In this document: piece after piece, positions 13,133-27,300 of the stretch
Position numbering within the stretch: the stretch's first letter is position 1
Layout: each line of letters starts with the position of its first letter
NCBI RefSeq assembly: GCF_014839805.1
Contig: NC_051132.1
Coordinates: forward strand, 992,001-1,056,000
DNA from: Manduca sexta
Taxonomy: Eukaryota > Arthropoda > Insecta > Lepidoptera > Sphingidae
Length of the DNA stretch: 64,000 nt
Direction of reading: 5' to 3'
Translations under genes and position numbers: made by a program
Notes under the pieces: model-generated
The model's database searches: none
Told to the model about the DNA's origin: nothing
What the model saw: only the letters and a program-made list of their open reading frames with translations

Positions 13133-13785
13133 ACACTCCACTGATACACCATGTGAGTATTTGGGATGCTTTTGCAGCTTCGTTTGCGTCGAAATCTCAG
13201 TTTCAATTTCTATATTATTTTGATATTTCTTTTTCTATACAGTCAGCAATTATCTTTGACAAACATGTTCAAAATCAAACCGAATATATTCACAAATATT
13301 TTATTTATAGTCTAGTGGAGTAGTTGATGATACGCACCTGCTCATAAACAGGAAAATCACAATTTAAATGTTTATAACCTGCAACTGCTTTGTTATTCGG
13401 CGACAAGTACAGATAAGGCGATTGTATCTGCTATTTTGATGCATAATTTCTTTGTATTACCTAATGTTTAAAAATTGTTTTCTGTAATAAAGCTTTAGGC
13501 TTTTGAGGAATGACATTTAGTTTGGGTCACGCTGCACAATCGAAAAAAAGTCATTGTATTTTCGTCAAAAAATATTTACCCAGTTCAAATTTGACTGTTT
13601 AATTATTTTCTATTTGCAGGTAAATATCCAGATACAAAATAGGTTAGTAATTTGTGCCTGTTTTAGATTAAGCTTGATCGTCTGTAAGCGAGGTTTGAGG
13701 CCAGTGTATCTATAAGGGCTTAAAAGTACATATTTAAAACGCGGATCCCGGAAATATAAACTGTATAAGATATTGTTTTAATAAA
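13133..13785 (+). other. 3' UTR of the shootin-like gene with possible 3' UTR intron and poly(A) signal
   Basis: Twenty bases after the stop lies a strong donor (CCAT|GTGAGTAT, intron starting 13153). A good acceptor with a pyrimidine tract (TTTTCTATTTGCAG) ends at 13619. AATAAA occurs at 13486-13491, inside this putative intron, and at 13780-13785 after it, so two 3' ends are possible. Another AATAAA lies at 15942-15947. Confidence 0.4.
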
Positions 13786-16700
13786 TTGTCAATCTTGATA
13801 GTATAATAGTTATACCTAAGAAAGATTGGTGAATTTTCTTGGATCCCTCCCGGGTATGTACTACATACTATTTTGTACTCAAGTATTTAACTACTGGACA
13901 TGGTTAAAATATATATAGCATCTATAATGACTCAGTGTAATGAGTAGGGAGCTGATAATTCTGCCCATCGACGAATGATGCTGTATCTCATTGATTGACA
14001 TTATGAATCGATTGCATGTGCTATAATCGATATAATAAAAGAATAATATATTTTCGTGCAAAAACATGTTTGAGTTTTGTAATCAAAGAAATAATTGTGA
14101 TGTCGACAAAACATATTTTTTTGTTTAATTTAGACATATAAATGTTTAAATATTCCGAACCGTCCACAGATATGAAATATATTTTTTCAATGCAAAATAA
14201 CTGGCCAACCACAGACAACTGACTAAAGTTGCCAACTTGAAATGTATAAAAATGCCATTATTTTAATAGTATTTTTTTTTATTGCTGTTTGACCTAATAT
14301 TAATTTTATTTAATTATACATTGACTAGAGTTTAAATATTTAAAAAAATATATTACTTATTTGTATTTTTTTATTTTGACGAATATATTTTATTCTCAAA
14401 ATTAGGATAAACATATGATGAAAGTCAACCGATAAATGCGTAAAATGGAATTAATATGTTGTGTATCCATATTTTTAATTGGTGATGTGAAATTATCGAT
14501 ATCTCATATATCGATGTTGTCTAATGCATTTTTTACACTTTATAACTATGTACCTTTTATATAATATTTTTTATCAATTATAGTTGTAGTACTATGATCG
14601 CGTTAAGTGGGAAATATCAATACTTAATACTAAGTGCCTTAAAAATCTTAATAATCTCTTTAAGTATATATTTTATGTTTAGTGTTGTCCTAATTATTAG
14701 ACTATTATGTAATATACGAAAATGTAATACTATCAATTAGTATAGAGCGCTTCAAAGATAATATCTCATACATCACTATGTATTGTATAGTATACACTAT
14801 AGACTGAGAGCTGGTGTATTAATTTTAATACTGTTTTTGGAATGTAGTAAAGCAAGTGTGGTTACAAGTATCAAGCTCTATAGACCTTCACTCAACCCTA
14901 ATTCCATTACATGGGCCCAGTATGTGTTTATGGGCCGCCATACCTATTCTGCTGTTAGGGTAATGTATTACAAATAGCTTTGCAGGCATATTATGCTATA
15001 ATATTAAATATGTTATTTTTTATATTGATTTCATAAGGTTACGCTCATGTTGATATAACAATAACACTACGGATTTCTTCACGATTTTTTTTATTTTTAC
15101 TGACAAAATCAAACAAAAAATCCGTATTTTTATTATTTCAACATTTCCAGCCTTTTGCATTTATTTGACAAAAATATGTACCCAGCTCTCATATAGATTA
15201 ACAATGCTTTGGTGTTTCTAAAGAGTTACCTACGGTGCCATTGTCACAGGCGAATGTGACGAACTTTATATGTGTATAGTATTATTAGATATTAGACGTT
15301 TGAACATACGGTGGCTTAAGATCTATCTATAATAATTGTTTAACTGAATTATGTTCGTGTGAATATTCATTGTGTTATAAAGTATTTTAAATTGTTGTAA
15401 ACCAGAGTGGTTTTACGTTTATGAGTATTATTATAAATATACCGCATTGAAAGAAGAGAACAATGTAGACAATAAATACCTTCTTATAATACTTTGCTCA
15501 AATTTGTCGAGGAGAGTCACCAGGTCGACGCCAAAGTGAGATAAATTGTTTTTTTTTTTATCGGTAGTCATTTTGAATTTTGAATATGTCACTAATGAAC
15601 TCATAGAAACGTTGCCACCTCTCCTAGCGACATCTGGTGAGCAAAAAAGAATTTACCTTCATGGCATCCAACATAATAACGATCATTTTAATATAGAAAG
15701 TTATTTTCTCATGTTTTTGTTTTCTTGGATACGGTAAAAATAAAAATGTGACGGTATAATATTTATTTGTATTTTTGAACTGTATTTTGTGCGTGTTTAT
15801 TTATATTCAAAATTAATATTGTGGCAATCTTGAGAGGAATTTGTTCCGTATAAGATAGTATGTAGATGTGTAATGGTGATAATTGGTGCATTTAAAGTGG
15901 CCGTGTGTTTAAATGTTGTGTGATTTGAAAACTCTTACAGAAATAAATATTTTAAAATGTGAATTGTTTTATTATTTATACAAAAATTTAAAACCATACA
16001 ATTTTGTACGTCATCTAATCTAGTTTTTAATCTTTTAAACGGTTGACAGGTGTTTCACACTCATATTTCACGTGTAGAGGTAAGTATATTAGACTTCTTA
16101 CTGTATGTGAAGTTGATTGAACACAAATTTTGTGAATTCTGAAAAGAAAATTGCGAGCGAATTTGTATAATTTTTCTAGAAATGATAGTCTGAGTGACAT
16201 TTTATAATTTTATTAATATAACATATAAAATAGAAATAATAATCGTTGTATAAGAATATTGTATCTTGTTTGTGTTGTCTGTCTGTCTTAAATACAACAA
16301 CTCTTCTTCAGGTTCTCTGTGAAAAATTTTAATTGAATTAATTGGAATATTATTGACGTAATATTAAATGTGAGATAAAAGTGAAAACTAGCGTGAAGTA
16401 AAACAGTTGAATACTTTTGTGCATTATAAAAAAAATATGTGTCAATCACCTGCAAATAGTTTCCAATTCGAAGAAAGAAAAAACAAAAAATCTTTGTTTT
16501 TTGAGAAACTTCCCCAGTACTTAACACCTTGCCAATTTTATCACATAAATAAAAACAAACATAATAATTAATATTTTATTTCTCTTTTGTGTTAAGTATA
16601 GATCTACTTATGTATATGGACGGAATCTCACAAAATTGCACGTAATTACATCACAATATAAAAAAAAATATCCACAACAGATTTTGTACAACATTTGGTA

Positions 16701-18366
16701 AAATCTTACAAAATAAAAAAAGTGGTCACTGATTCTTACGCAGGAAAAACTTTAAAAACTCTTTCATCGAAGTCGATAAAAAATTACAAAAAGAATTACA
16801 TACAATTCATCGACCACGACAAAAAAAATTGTTAATCTAAGTACCTAAAAATAAAAACCTAATTGACATTATGGTCGGAGAAATCTAATATTTTTTTATA
16901 ATCCATCTTATTTAAAAATAAAAATAAACTAATACACTCTTTGTACAGAATTTTGTTATTAGAATGTTATGTTTGAGCCTGTGTTATGAAAAGGAGTAAA
17001 AATACATTAATTGCGGACATAAATAAAGCACTTATTAGGTACATGTAAAGAAGCAAATTGTTCTGTGCGAATGAGTATGCTTTTATTTGATGACAGAGGA
17101 ACGTGGCACACATTTAGCTCATATAAAAAGCATTAAATACACAAAAAAAACACATCTTTCAAAAAAAAAACCCAACATTTATTAACGTCTCTTTTACTGA
17201 TTTATGTATAAACGATATAAAAAAATAGCAATTTTGAGACCCCCTTTTCGGGTAAACAGGATAAAGTTAGATAATTCCTCTTCTGATAGAAGAGCACTCA
17301 TAAAAAATCGCTGTAAAAATTGTATAATCAAAATTTAAGATTCTATCTTGTACATTATATTTTTCTCTATCATATAATTGATTTAAATCGACATCAATAA
17401 CTTAATATCGATTATCATTTCCCCACACTATATTTGAAGGGACGCAATCTCACACTAGATATGTTGTGAATAGCGAATATCGAGTAAATGAAGTTCGGAT
17501 GGCCGGTCCAAGGTTTGACGCTCGGCGTAGGGTCGGGGCTAAAATAAAAAATATAATGATAGTGCCAGAATGCAATGTGGGATTTACTTACTATTTACTA
17601 TCGTTCGTTATTGAAATTCCCGTGCATTACAAGTCTTTGAAATGCATACTGGCCATTACTGAAAGTGCCACAATACGTATTTCGCGGAGTCAATGTGCTC
17701 GAGAAGCATTTTCAGCATTTGATCTTATTATTATTAACTACAATAAGCAAAATATAACATAAGCTTAACAAAATCTAAGTGTGTCGCATTTAAGCTAACT
17801 ACAGTATTTAATATTTTTCACAAGATGTTCGCGCGTGGATACAAACACATTAAGTACAATCAGACTAATAGTACTACTTTGATTTTTACTACTTTCACAA
17901 TTTTCGTGTACATACAGGTGATAATTAAAAAAATATAGTTTATTGTGTAAATATATAGACATAATTACATGTTCATAGTAGATATTTTTTTAGTTATCAC
18001 CTGTATACAAAAAGCACAATTTTAAGTCACAAACTAAAATTTCATTAATATTTATACTACAAGCTATTACACTCTGGTGTTCACGTTGGCGGGGGATGCT
18101 TTCCCAAAAATTATACCGTTACTATGTCCGTATTATAAAAATTAGATTTTCATATTATGTCAAAGACACTGCATATGAATAAAAATGTAATGTCAACAAC
18201 TTACAAAGTCGTCACGTGTCATGACGTTAGCCAAATTCACGACGAACTTCCAAAATAAAAAAAAAAATCTTTTTCTTAAATAACTTCTTTTAACCTCCTT
18301 AATTGTTTGAAGAATATTATTTTTTCCCCCGCCAACCCTCGCGTGCGCTACGTGTGAAGCGTGTTC
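13786..18366. other. Convergent intergenic region, no gene seen
   Basis: AT-rich interval between the two tail-to-tail genes, probably including 3' UTR sequence from both. No open frame here resembles a protein. One clear inverted repeat (17913-18006) is listed separately. The rest is A/T-rich low-complexity DNA. Confidence 0.4.
17913..18006. repeat. Inverted repeat / hairpin with ~25-bp arms
   Basis: Left arm 'TACAGGTGATAATTAAAAAA' (plus ATAT) pairs with a right arm at about 17982-18005 that differs at one or two positions. The loop is ~43 bases. It lies ~360 bases past the stop of the aminopeptidase on that gene's strand. The loop edge carries AATAAA on the - strand (17939-17944), so it may lie in the aminopeptidase 3' UTR. 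It could equally be a tiny MITE. Confidence 0.6.
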
Positions 18367-21300
18367 TTACGCGGAGAACTCCCTCATCTTGTCGACGACG
18401 AGCGCCCTGTTGTTGTCGGTCCAGTCGATGTTGACGCGCGCTCGCTCGATGGCTTGCTGCACGGCCAACTTCACGTCTTCGAAGTATTTAGAGTTCGCGC
18501 CGTGCCATGCCATGAACTGGAAAAAACAGATTTCAGATTCTACCTGTTGGTTAAAATTTCAATTCTACCTGTAAATGTTTTTCGAATTCAAATAAAAGTT
18601 TTTTTTTATCCAATCTAGTACCTTTTTCCTACCGTTTTCAATAAACAACTTTAATCTAAATCTTCAATGCGATTCCGAGAATGAACAAATATAATTCATT
18701 TGAAATCATGTCAGAAAAGTCTGTTCTGATTGGTCTATTTTTGAGATGCATCGATAATAGGATTCGGGATCACCTAGATTTATACTAACAAAAAAAAAAC
18801 GCCAAATCGCTTTCCCTAACTCCCCTATACATTTCCTTTTACTAATGTAAAACGTGTTTCTCTCGAAAAGGCTCGTTTGAAATGGAAAGTAGTTCTCACC
18901 TCATCCAACTCACGCTGCGTCGTGAACTGGTACAGCAGGGTCTTCACTATATGGCCGAGGCTGTTCTGTCCGTGGCCCTTAAACCTGGATATAAATGTCA
19001 ACAAATGTTTAAAATTATTGATGTACGAAATACGTTTCACGTCAAATCAAAAACTCGAAAATTTTGTTGGGCAAACATTGTTTAGGCAGATGTTGACAAT
19101 ATAATCTTTATAATATTTCGCTGTACTGGCATTAGATTTTCATAGCTATGTACGAACAATTTTAAACTACTTATCACGGATAAACAAATTCGTAACATGT
19201 GAACTTAGATTCAGTTATCGTACAACTTACGTAAATAACTTACGGACGGGACATTTGTGAGTTTTACTTACGTAAATAAAACTTACAATCCTAAAACTCG
19301 TTTAACAATATCAGTCTTACTCATAAAAATTTCGCAAAGCTATGCTTAGTTACACAAATTTACTCGATCAGCTGTAAGTCAAAACCCATCATATTGCTTC
19401 TTAATAAGATTTAAACTCGGAAACCGGGGATGTTTTTGAAATATATTTAAGGTATTCTTAACCACCTCCTAACGCTTAAACAAGTTTATAAGTAAGACTG
19501 TATGTTTATAATTATATAAGTACATACGCGTTGTATATTTCCTCTATCCTGGTGTAGATGAACTCCTTGGCGACGTAGTAGCCGACGCTCGAGCTGGCGA
19601 TGTTGACGATGACGCTCACCGCGTCTTGTCGACGGACCTCCGGGTTATCTGTCACAGTCCACTCCAGGTATCTGGACAGGAACACGTAAAATACATGTTT
19701 ATATTTTGCTGGGAAAGACTAGCCGAGAAACACGAAAAGCGATATGAACGCGCTACCAACCCCTTATCATCCAGAGCGATCTCTGATCATAATTAGGTAT
19801 ATAGATATATAGATTTATATTGACTATTTTTTTTATATGTCTTAATATTTTTTTTTAACCTAGCTCATGTAATGGTTGCCTGTTATTGAAATTGCAATTA
19901 GTCCAGATGTTTTTTTATTACTTTTTTTGTATGTGATATTGTTAATTCCGTTGGTAATCCTTAATAAATAAAAAAAGGCTGTACGTCGTTTGCTCGGATT
20001 TGTCCTTCTCGTGTTGGTCTTTACAGACATCAAATAATGTCTCAAAACAACATCCAATAGTTAATGCTATTTGAAACATCTGAATATATGAAACAGGCCA
20101 AATTATTTTTCTATATTTTAGGTAAGTTAAGTAAAAATGAATATTATGTGTCCATAGGCCATATACAACGTTATGTTTATAGCTAGCGTCTGATATGATT
20201 GTAGTTATATCGGACACGAATTCCAACGCTCGATAACTCAGGTGCGGTTTTTGATTATAAACTAACACAATATGTTGTTGTAGATTTAGATTTGGGCACC
20301 AAAATTAGAATTTTATAATTTACTTAAAGAGTTTGCTATTGGAAGTGAGGCTATGGGAAGGTCGATGAGAAATGCTTTGTGCATGTTATAGTGTTGACGA
20401 TCGTGTGTACTCACTGTTGCAGTATCCAGACCTCGCGCGTGCAGGCGAGCGCGGCGGCGACGTTGGCGCGCTTTGTGCATGTTATAGTGTTGACGATCGT
20501 GTGTACTCACTGTTGCAGTATCCAGACCTCGCGCGTGCAGGCGAGCGCGGCGGCGACGTTGGCGCGCTTTGTGCATGTTATAGTGTTGACGATCGTGTGT
20601 ACTCACTGTTGCAGTATCCAGACCTCGCGCGTGCAGGCGAGCGCGGCGAGCAGCTGCGCGCGCGCGGCGGCGACGTTGGCGCGCTTTGTGCATGTTATAG
20701 TGTTGACGATCGTGTGTACTCACTGTTGCAGTATCCAGACCTCGCGCGTGCAGGCGAGCGCGGCGAGCAGCTGCGCGCGCGGCGGCGACGTTGGCGCGCT
20801 TTGTGCATGTTATAGTGTTGACGATCGTGTGTACTCACTGTTGCAGTATCCAGACCTCGCGCGTGCAGGCGAGCGCGGCGAGCAGCTGCGCGCGCGCGGC
20901 GGCGACGTTGGCGCGCTTTGTGCATGTTATAGTGTTGACGATCGTGTGTACTCACTGTTGCAGTATCCAGACCTCGCGCGTGCAGGCGAGCGCGGCGAGC
21001 AGCTGCGCGCGCGCGGCGGCGACGTTGGCGCGCTTTGTGCATGTTATAGTGTTGACGATCGTGTGTACTCACTGTTGCAGTATCCAGACCTCGCGCGTGC
21101 AGGCGAGCGCGGCGGCGACGTTGGCGCGCTTTGTGCATGTTATAGTGTTGACGATCGTGTGTACTCACTGTTGCAGTATCCAGACCTCGCGCGTGCAGGC
21201 GAGCGCGGCGAGCAGCTGCGCGCGCGGCGGCGACGTTGGCGCGCTTTGTGCATGTTATAGTGTTGACGATCGTGTGTACTCACTGTTGCAGTATCCAGAC

Positions 21301-24300
21301 CTCGCGCGTGCAGGCGAGCGCGGCGAGCAGCTGCGCGCGCGCGGCGGCGACGTTGGCGCGCTTTGTGCATGTTATAGTGTTGACGATCGTGTGTACTCAC
21401 TGTTGCAGTATCCAGACCTCGCGCGTGCAGGCGAGCGCGGCGAGCAGCTGCGCGCGCGCGGCGGCGACGTTGGCGCGCTTTGTGCATGTTATAGTGTTGA
21501 CGATCGTGTGTACTCACTGTTGCAGTATCCAGACCTCGCGCGTGCAGGCGAGCGCGGCGAGCAGCTGCGCGCGCGCGGCGGCGACGTTGGCGCGCTTTGT
21601 GCATGTTATAGTGTTGACGATCGTGTGTACTCACTGTTGCAGTATCCAGACCTCGCGCGTGCAGGCGAGCGCGGCGAGCAGCTGCACGCGCGGCGGCGAC
21701 GTTGGCGCGCTTTGTGCATGTTATAGTGTTGACGATCGTGTGTACTCACTGTTGCAGTATCCAGACCTCGCGCGTGCAGGCGAGCGCGGCGAGCAGCTGC
21801 GCGCGCGCGGCGGCGACGTTGGCGCGCTTTGTGCATGTTATAGTGTTGACGATCGTGTGTACTCACTGTTGCAGTATCCAGACCTCGCGCGTGCAGGCGA
21901 GCGCGGCGAGCAGCTGCGCGCGCGCGGCGGCGACGTTGGCGCGCTTTGTGCATGTTATAGTGTTGACGATCGTGTGTACTCACTGTTGCAGTATCCAGAC
22001 CTCGCGCGTGCAGGCGAGCGCGGCGAGCAGCTGCGCGCGCGCGGCGGCGACGTTGGCGCGCTTTGTGCATGTTATAGTGTTGACGATCGTGTGTACTCAC
22101 TGTTGCAGTATCCAGACCTCGCGCGTGCAGGCGAGCGCGGCGAGCTTCGGCGGGGTCTCGGCGGCGACGTTGGCGCGCTTTGTGCATGTTATAGTGTTGA
22201 CGATCGTGTGTACTCACTGTTGCAGTATCCAGACCTCGCGCGTGCAGGCGAGAGCGCGGCGGCGACGTTGGCGCGCTTTGTGCATGTTATAGTGTTGACG
22301 ATCGTGTGTACTCACTGTTGCAGTATCCAGACCTCGCGCGTGCAGGCGAGCGCGGCGAGCAGCTGCACGCGCGGCGGCGACGTTGGCGCGCTTTGTGCAT
22401 GTTATAGTGTTGACGATCGTGTGTACTCACTGTTGCAGTATCCAGACCACGCGCGTGAATGCGAGCGCGGGGATCAGATTCGCGCGCTCGGCGGAGACGT
22501 TGGCGCGCTTTGTGCATGTTATAGTGTTGACGATCGTGTGTACTCACTGTTGCAGTATCCAGACCTCGCGCGTGCAGGCGAGCGCGGCGAGCAGCTTCGC
22601 GCGCGGCGGCGACGTTGGCGCGCTTTGTGCATGTTATAGTGTTGACGATCGTGTGTACTCACTGTTGCAGTATCCAGACCTCGCGCGTGCAGGCGAGCGC
22701 GGCGAGCAGCTGCGCGCGCGCGGCGGCGACGTTGGCGCGCTTTGTGCATGTTATAGTGTTGACGATCGTGTGTACTCACTGTTGCAGTATCCAGACCTCG
22801 CGCGTGCAGGCGAGCGCGGCGAGCAGCTGCGCGAGCGCGGCGGCGACGTTGGCGCGCTTTGTGCATGTTATAGTGTTGACGATCGTGTGTACTCACTGTT
22901 GCAGTATCCAGACCTCGCGCGTGCAGGCGAGCGCGGCGAGCAGCTGCGCGCGCGGCGGCGACGTTGGCGCGCTTTGTGCATGTTATAGTGTTGACGATCG
23001 TGTGTACTCACTGTTGCAGTATCCAGACCTCGCGCGTGCAGGCGAGCGCGGCGAGCAGCTGCGCGCGCGCGGCGGCGACGTTGGCGCGCTTTGTGCATGT
23101 TATAGTGTTGACGATCGTGTGTACTCACTGTTGCAGTATCCAGACCTCGCGCGTGCAGGCGAGCGCGGCGAGCAGCTGCGCGCGCGCGGCGGCGACGTTG
23201 GCGCGCTGCTTCCGCGCCAGCACGAACCGCCACTCGCGCACGCTGCCGCGCGACACGCCGGCGCAGTACACCGCCGTCCGCAGGTCCAGCGGGATGCTGC
23301 GCAACACGAGAGACATTCAGTACTTCCTAAACGATCTTCACACTAACGCCACGGCCGCCGATCTTAATAGAGATCGGTCAGATACGCAAGAGATATTTAG
23401 AGCACAAGTGTGTGCACTTCCTGTTCCTTCACTCTCACAGTCCGCGCATAGGCGCACACGAACACCCACCCACCCGCACACACGCGTCCACAAACAAACA
23501 CGAATGCACGCCCGCACAACCCACAAATAACAAACCATAGTAGAAACTATCTAGATCGCACTCCACTAACCACCTTATTAGATAGTAAGAACACTTTCAA
23601 AAAATTATCAAAAATATTTAAAAATAATACAAACCTTCGGGTATAATAATTTCAAATTTGCCACCCGACTTTGTTATCGACTTACAAAAATGTATACAAT
23701 AAATCAAATGAAACTTTCAATGAGGAAATTTCCAGTTGAGATGATACATTTGACACGTGCTTCTACTGGATTAAAAAAAAAAACAAAATTACGATGGCAG
23801 AGGTTTGATTGTGACCTTGGGCTCAATTACGTCTATAGACGATGGTGACCACTTACCATCAGGTAGGCACTGAGCAGTTAACTCTCCTGCCATCAGAAAC
23901 AATAAAAGTATATCCGCTACCTACATTTAAAATTTTGCAAACACCAAACAAGCTTGTAACTCACGGGTTATTTTCATCAGGGTTTTCGGTTTCCATCCAC
24001 TGGTTGAAGAGTCGTACAGCATTCTCCTCGCAGCCCGGCACCTTCATGCGACACGCCCAGCTGCTTGTCATCACCTGGACACAAAATAACATTTACCGAC
24101 TACCCCATGTTATCATCTGCAATGTGCAACACCAAAGTCAATTTCTTTACTGAACTTAGAGACTCTTATGCCCCAATAATACACCCTGTCTCTTTAAATT
24201 GGCTTTAATTTGGCAAAACTAGATAATCATTAAAATAATGTTATTTTTATACTATAAAGCTCCAGATGACTCAATAATTTCTTAGCATACCATTGAACAC

Positions 24301-27300
24301 TTTCTAAGTACACCAATAAATTTTAACAATTACTAACTCGCTCTCCTCTATATAGTAAGATGGTACCTAACAGAGCAGCTAATGAAACATGTAACTCTAC
24401 CTACCTCTAAAAAGTTTTGATGCTACATGTATACAATGTAACCGTACCTGCATCTTGACACTATTGAGGTCGTCTCCGTTGAGGATCTTGCCCACAGCAA
24501 GTCCTCCAGACCTCTCATACGAAGACCTGATCAGCTTGCGGACATACTTCTGGAACGCACCGTAGTCCGGCGTGCGCTTGAGCACCGTTTCGATCTTGGA
24601 CAGGGCTTTGAGGGCAGTCGAGAGGGGAAGGTAGTCTGTTTCGCGCTGGAGGTAGCTTGCTAGCCTGGTAAGAGAAGATGGGAAAAACTAGGTGAGAATT
24701 TTTTTAAAGCTTCGTAGATTATTTCTTTTTATTATGTTACGGGCTTTGGTGACTTCGTTGGACTTGATAGATGCACTGATACTGAATTTAAAACTCATAA
24801 TGTTGACGAAATCATGCAAGGGTTTTGTCAGCCTCTCTTGCAGGTGTACTGTGATTGATTTATCTGTTATTATTAAAATTAAGAAATGGACTTTGCTTAT
24901 TTGGGACACACAAACCGAGGATTTAAAAGCGAAGATATTTAGATGCGTTATCAAAAAAATTGTCTTCTGATGAATTGTGAAGAAGGCTAGACTAGAAGAG
25001 TACATAATGTAGAATCGTACTTAAGCGTGGTGGTGTAGTCGAGGCGGTTGGTAGCGGCGAGTGCGAAGGCGTCGGAGAGGAGCTGCACGCGGCCCAGCAC
25101 CGGCACCGCCGAGTACCGCTCGCTCAGCAGTGCCTGTGTCAGCAGCTGCCAGTTGCGCGCGTCGTAGTTCACGCGGTACGGGGCTGGGGAATAAGCAGTC
25201 ATTCAATTATCGTAGCTAAAGAGACTATGCTGTACCTGATATATTACAATATGTAATCTTTAATGGGGAATGTATGTGTCGTTTATCATCATAATCATAA
25301 TATCGATCTGTAAGGTAATAAAGATCCAATGCAGGTATTATCAAAACTTTTATATGTGTCCAGTTTCTGATCAGTGTGCAAACCACACGTATAATTAGTT
25401 TTATTGTGCGACAGATTTCCACCAAATTGACTCTATGCTCGTGTGGGCAACTCCGGGCTTACGTAGCCATTTTGTCTGCACTCACCAATCATATCGGCGT
25501 TGAAGAGCAGCCACTCGTGGTCGCTGGCGTCGGTGCTGAAGCGGTGGTCGCTGTAGAGTCCGTCGCGGTCGGCGAGCCACTGCAGCGGGCGCGGCGCCTC
25601 GCGCGCCTCCCGCGCCGACACCACGCGCAGCGGCACCCACCACGACGACGACGAGCTCGCGCGCGCGCCCAGCGACAGGTAGCGGCGCTGCGGCCGACAC
25701 GACACACGTGGCAGTCATCAACACTCACATACACTCCGAAAACTTACTGGCCACTAACGTTACTAAACTTTACTAAAACTAACTGAAAATTACTGAGAGT
25801 AAATCAAAGTTAGGAGTAACTACAGATTACAAAGTTACTGAGATAATTAAGTAACTAAAACTTACTGAGATTTTAGAAGTTACTGACAAATCTAAAAAGT
25901 ACTAAGTGTAACTGAAAATAACTGAATAACTATACAATATAAAAAGTAACTGAGTGTAATTGAAAATAACTGAATAACTATAAAATATAAAAGTAACTGA
26001 GCGTAACTGAGTTCCTAAATGTAAGTAAAGTAACTAAAAGTTACTAATAATTAATCATTTATTAGAAATAACAAAATGTAAGTACACACAGAGCACAGCC
26101 GAAAAGTACAGACTTACTAAAAGTTACACCTATTCAATTATCATGAAAACTTCTCAAACCACCCACCTGTGTGACAGTAACCGACTGGTCATCATAATCC
26201 CTGGTGACCGTAAGCAGCGGGTATCCGGTCTGCGTGGTCCACGTGTCCATCACCGTCTTGACGGACACGTTGCGCGGGAGCACGCCGTGAGACTCGCTCG
26301 CCATGGTCAGCTCGTGCCACAGGTCGTCTTGTTCCGCGTTCTTGTATGAGTATTTCAGCAGGTACCTGCGAAGGAGATATGACAGGCATGTTAGAATAGA
26401 CTTCTTGATTGGCAGTATATGGGGACTGGATTTGAAGGTACCAGGTTAAATTTCCAGGTTTAGTTAAACTGTGTGTTATTAAGAAATATTTGTCCAATTT
26501 TAGACTTTCCAGGAGCAGGTTTGTAGGTTGCTGTATTTGGTTATTTCATGCTGTTTAGATGATTGACATTTATGTAATGCAAAACCTTTAGGTGACAGTT
26601 GTTACACTTTGCAATCATCCATCACATTGGTCGAGCCCAGCAGGTCGGTCCGATTACCAAACTTCGGTACATTCTAATTCCACTATTATTGCAAATCCTT
26701 TTGAACATACAATTAAAAGACCACCGGAAGGTTATTTAAATCATGGTAATTGCTACAGTCGATAATACTGACCTGTTGATAGCTTTCCTGAAGACCTCGT
26801 CTCCCAGGAACATGGTCATCATGCGGATGAGCGTGGCGCCCTTCTTGTACGAGATCTCGTCGAATATCTCCGATATACGTTTAGGATTGTCTATTGGGAC
26901 TGATACCTAGAAAGATGGGAAGTTTAATTAGAGTTCTCGTAAGCTCGCATGGTCGTTACAAAGTAGAATATTAATACGCTAAGCTGACAGATGGACAGAA
27001 TCTTAAAAAGGACAGCACCACTTTAACCAGTATCTTATAAGGTAGAAAGGGATTTCTGATCAATGACGCTCGTTTCAATATTATTATTATTTTTTTTATT
27101 TATTTGTTTATTTACATCAACACACAGCCATTACAGGTTACACCCAATTCGACTGGCGGAACTATAATAACACAATAACTTACAACTATATTCTATAACT
27201 AGGTATTTATAAAAATAAATTATGTAACAAAAAAATTTAATTAAATTAAAGCTAAGGATAACAAATTACATTCAACAAAATATGTTTGAGCTCACTCCAG

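Noticed and set aside
17466..17762. 98-codon open frame downstream of the aminopeptidase
   Set aside because: No recognisable domain, no splice context and AT-driven composition. Likely chance in the 3' region.
20374..23205. CRISPR-like regular array
   Set aside because: The units are tandem and near identical throughout, with no unique spacers. They derive from an adjacent eukaryotic exon-intron boundary.
20372..23530. Long open frames (up to 467 codons) on both strands
   Set aside because: They are periodic translations of the minisatellite unit in several frames and on both strands. Their content repeats every ~39 residues and changes frame when a short unit occurs. They are not genes.
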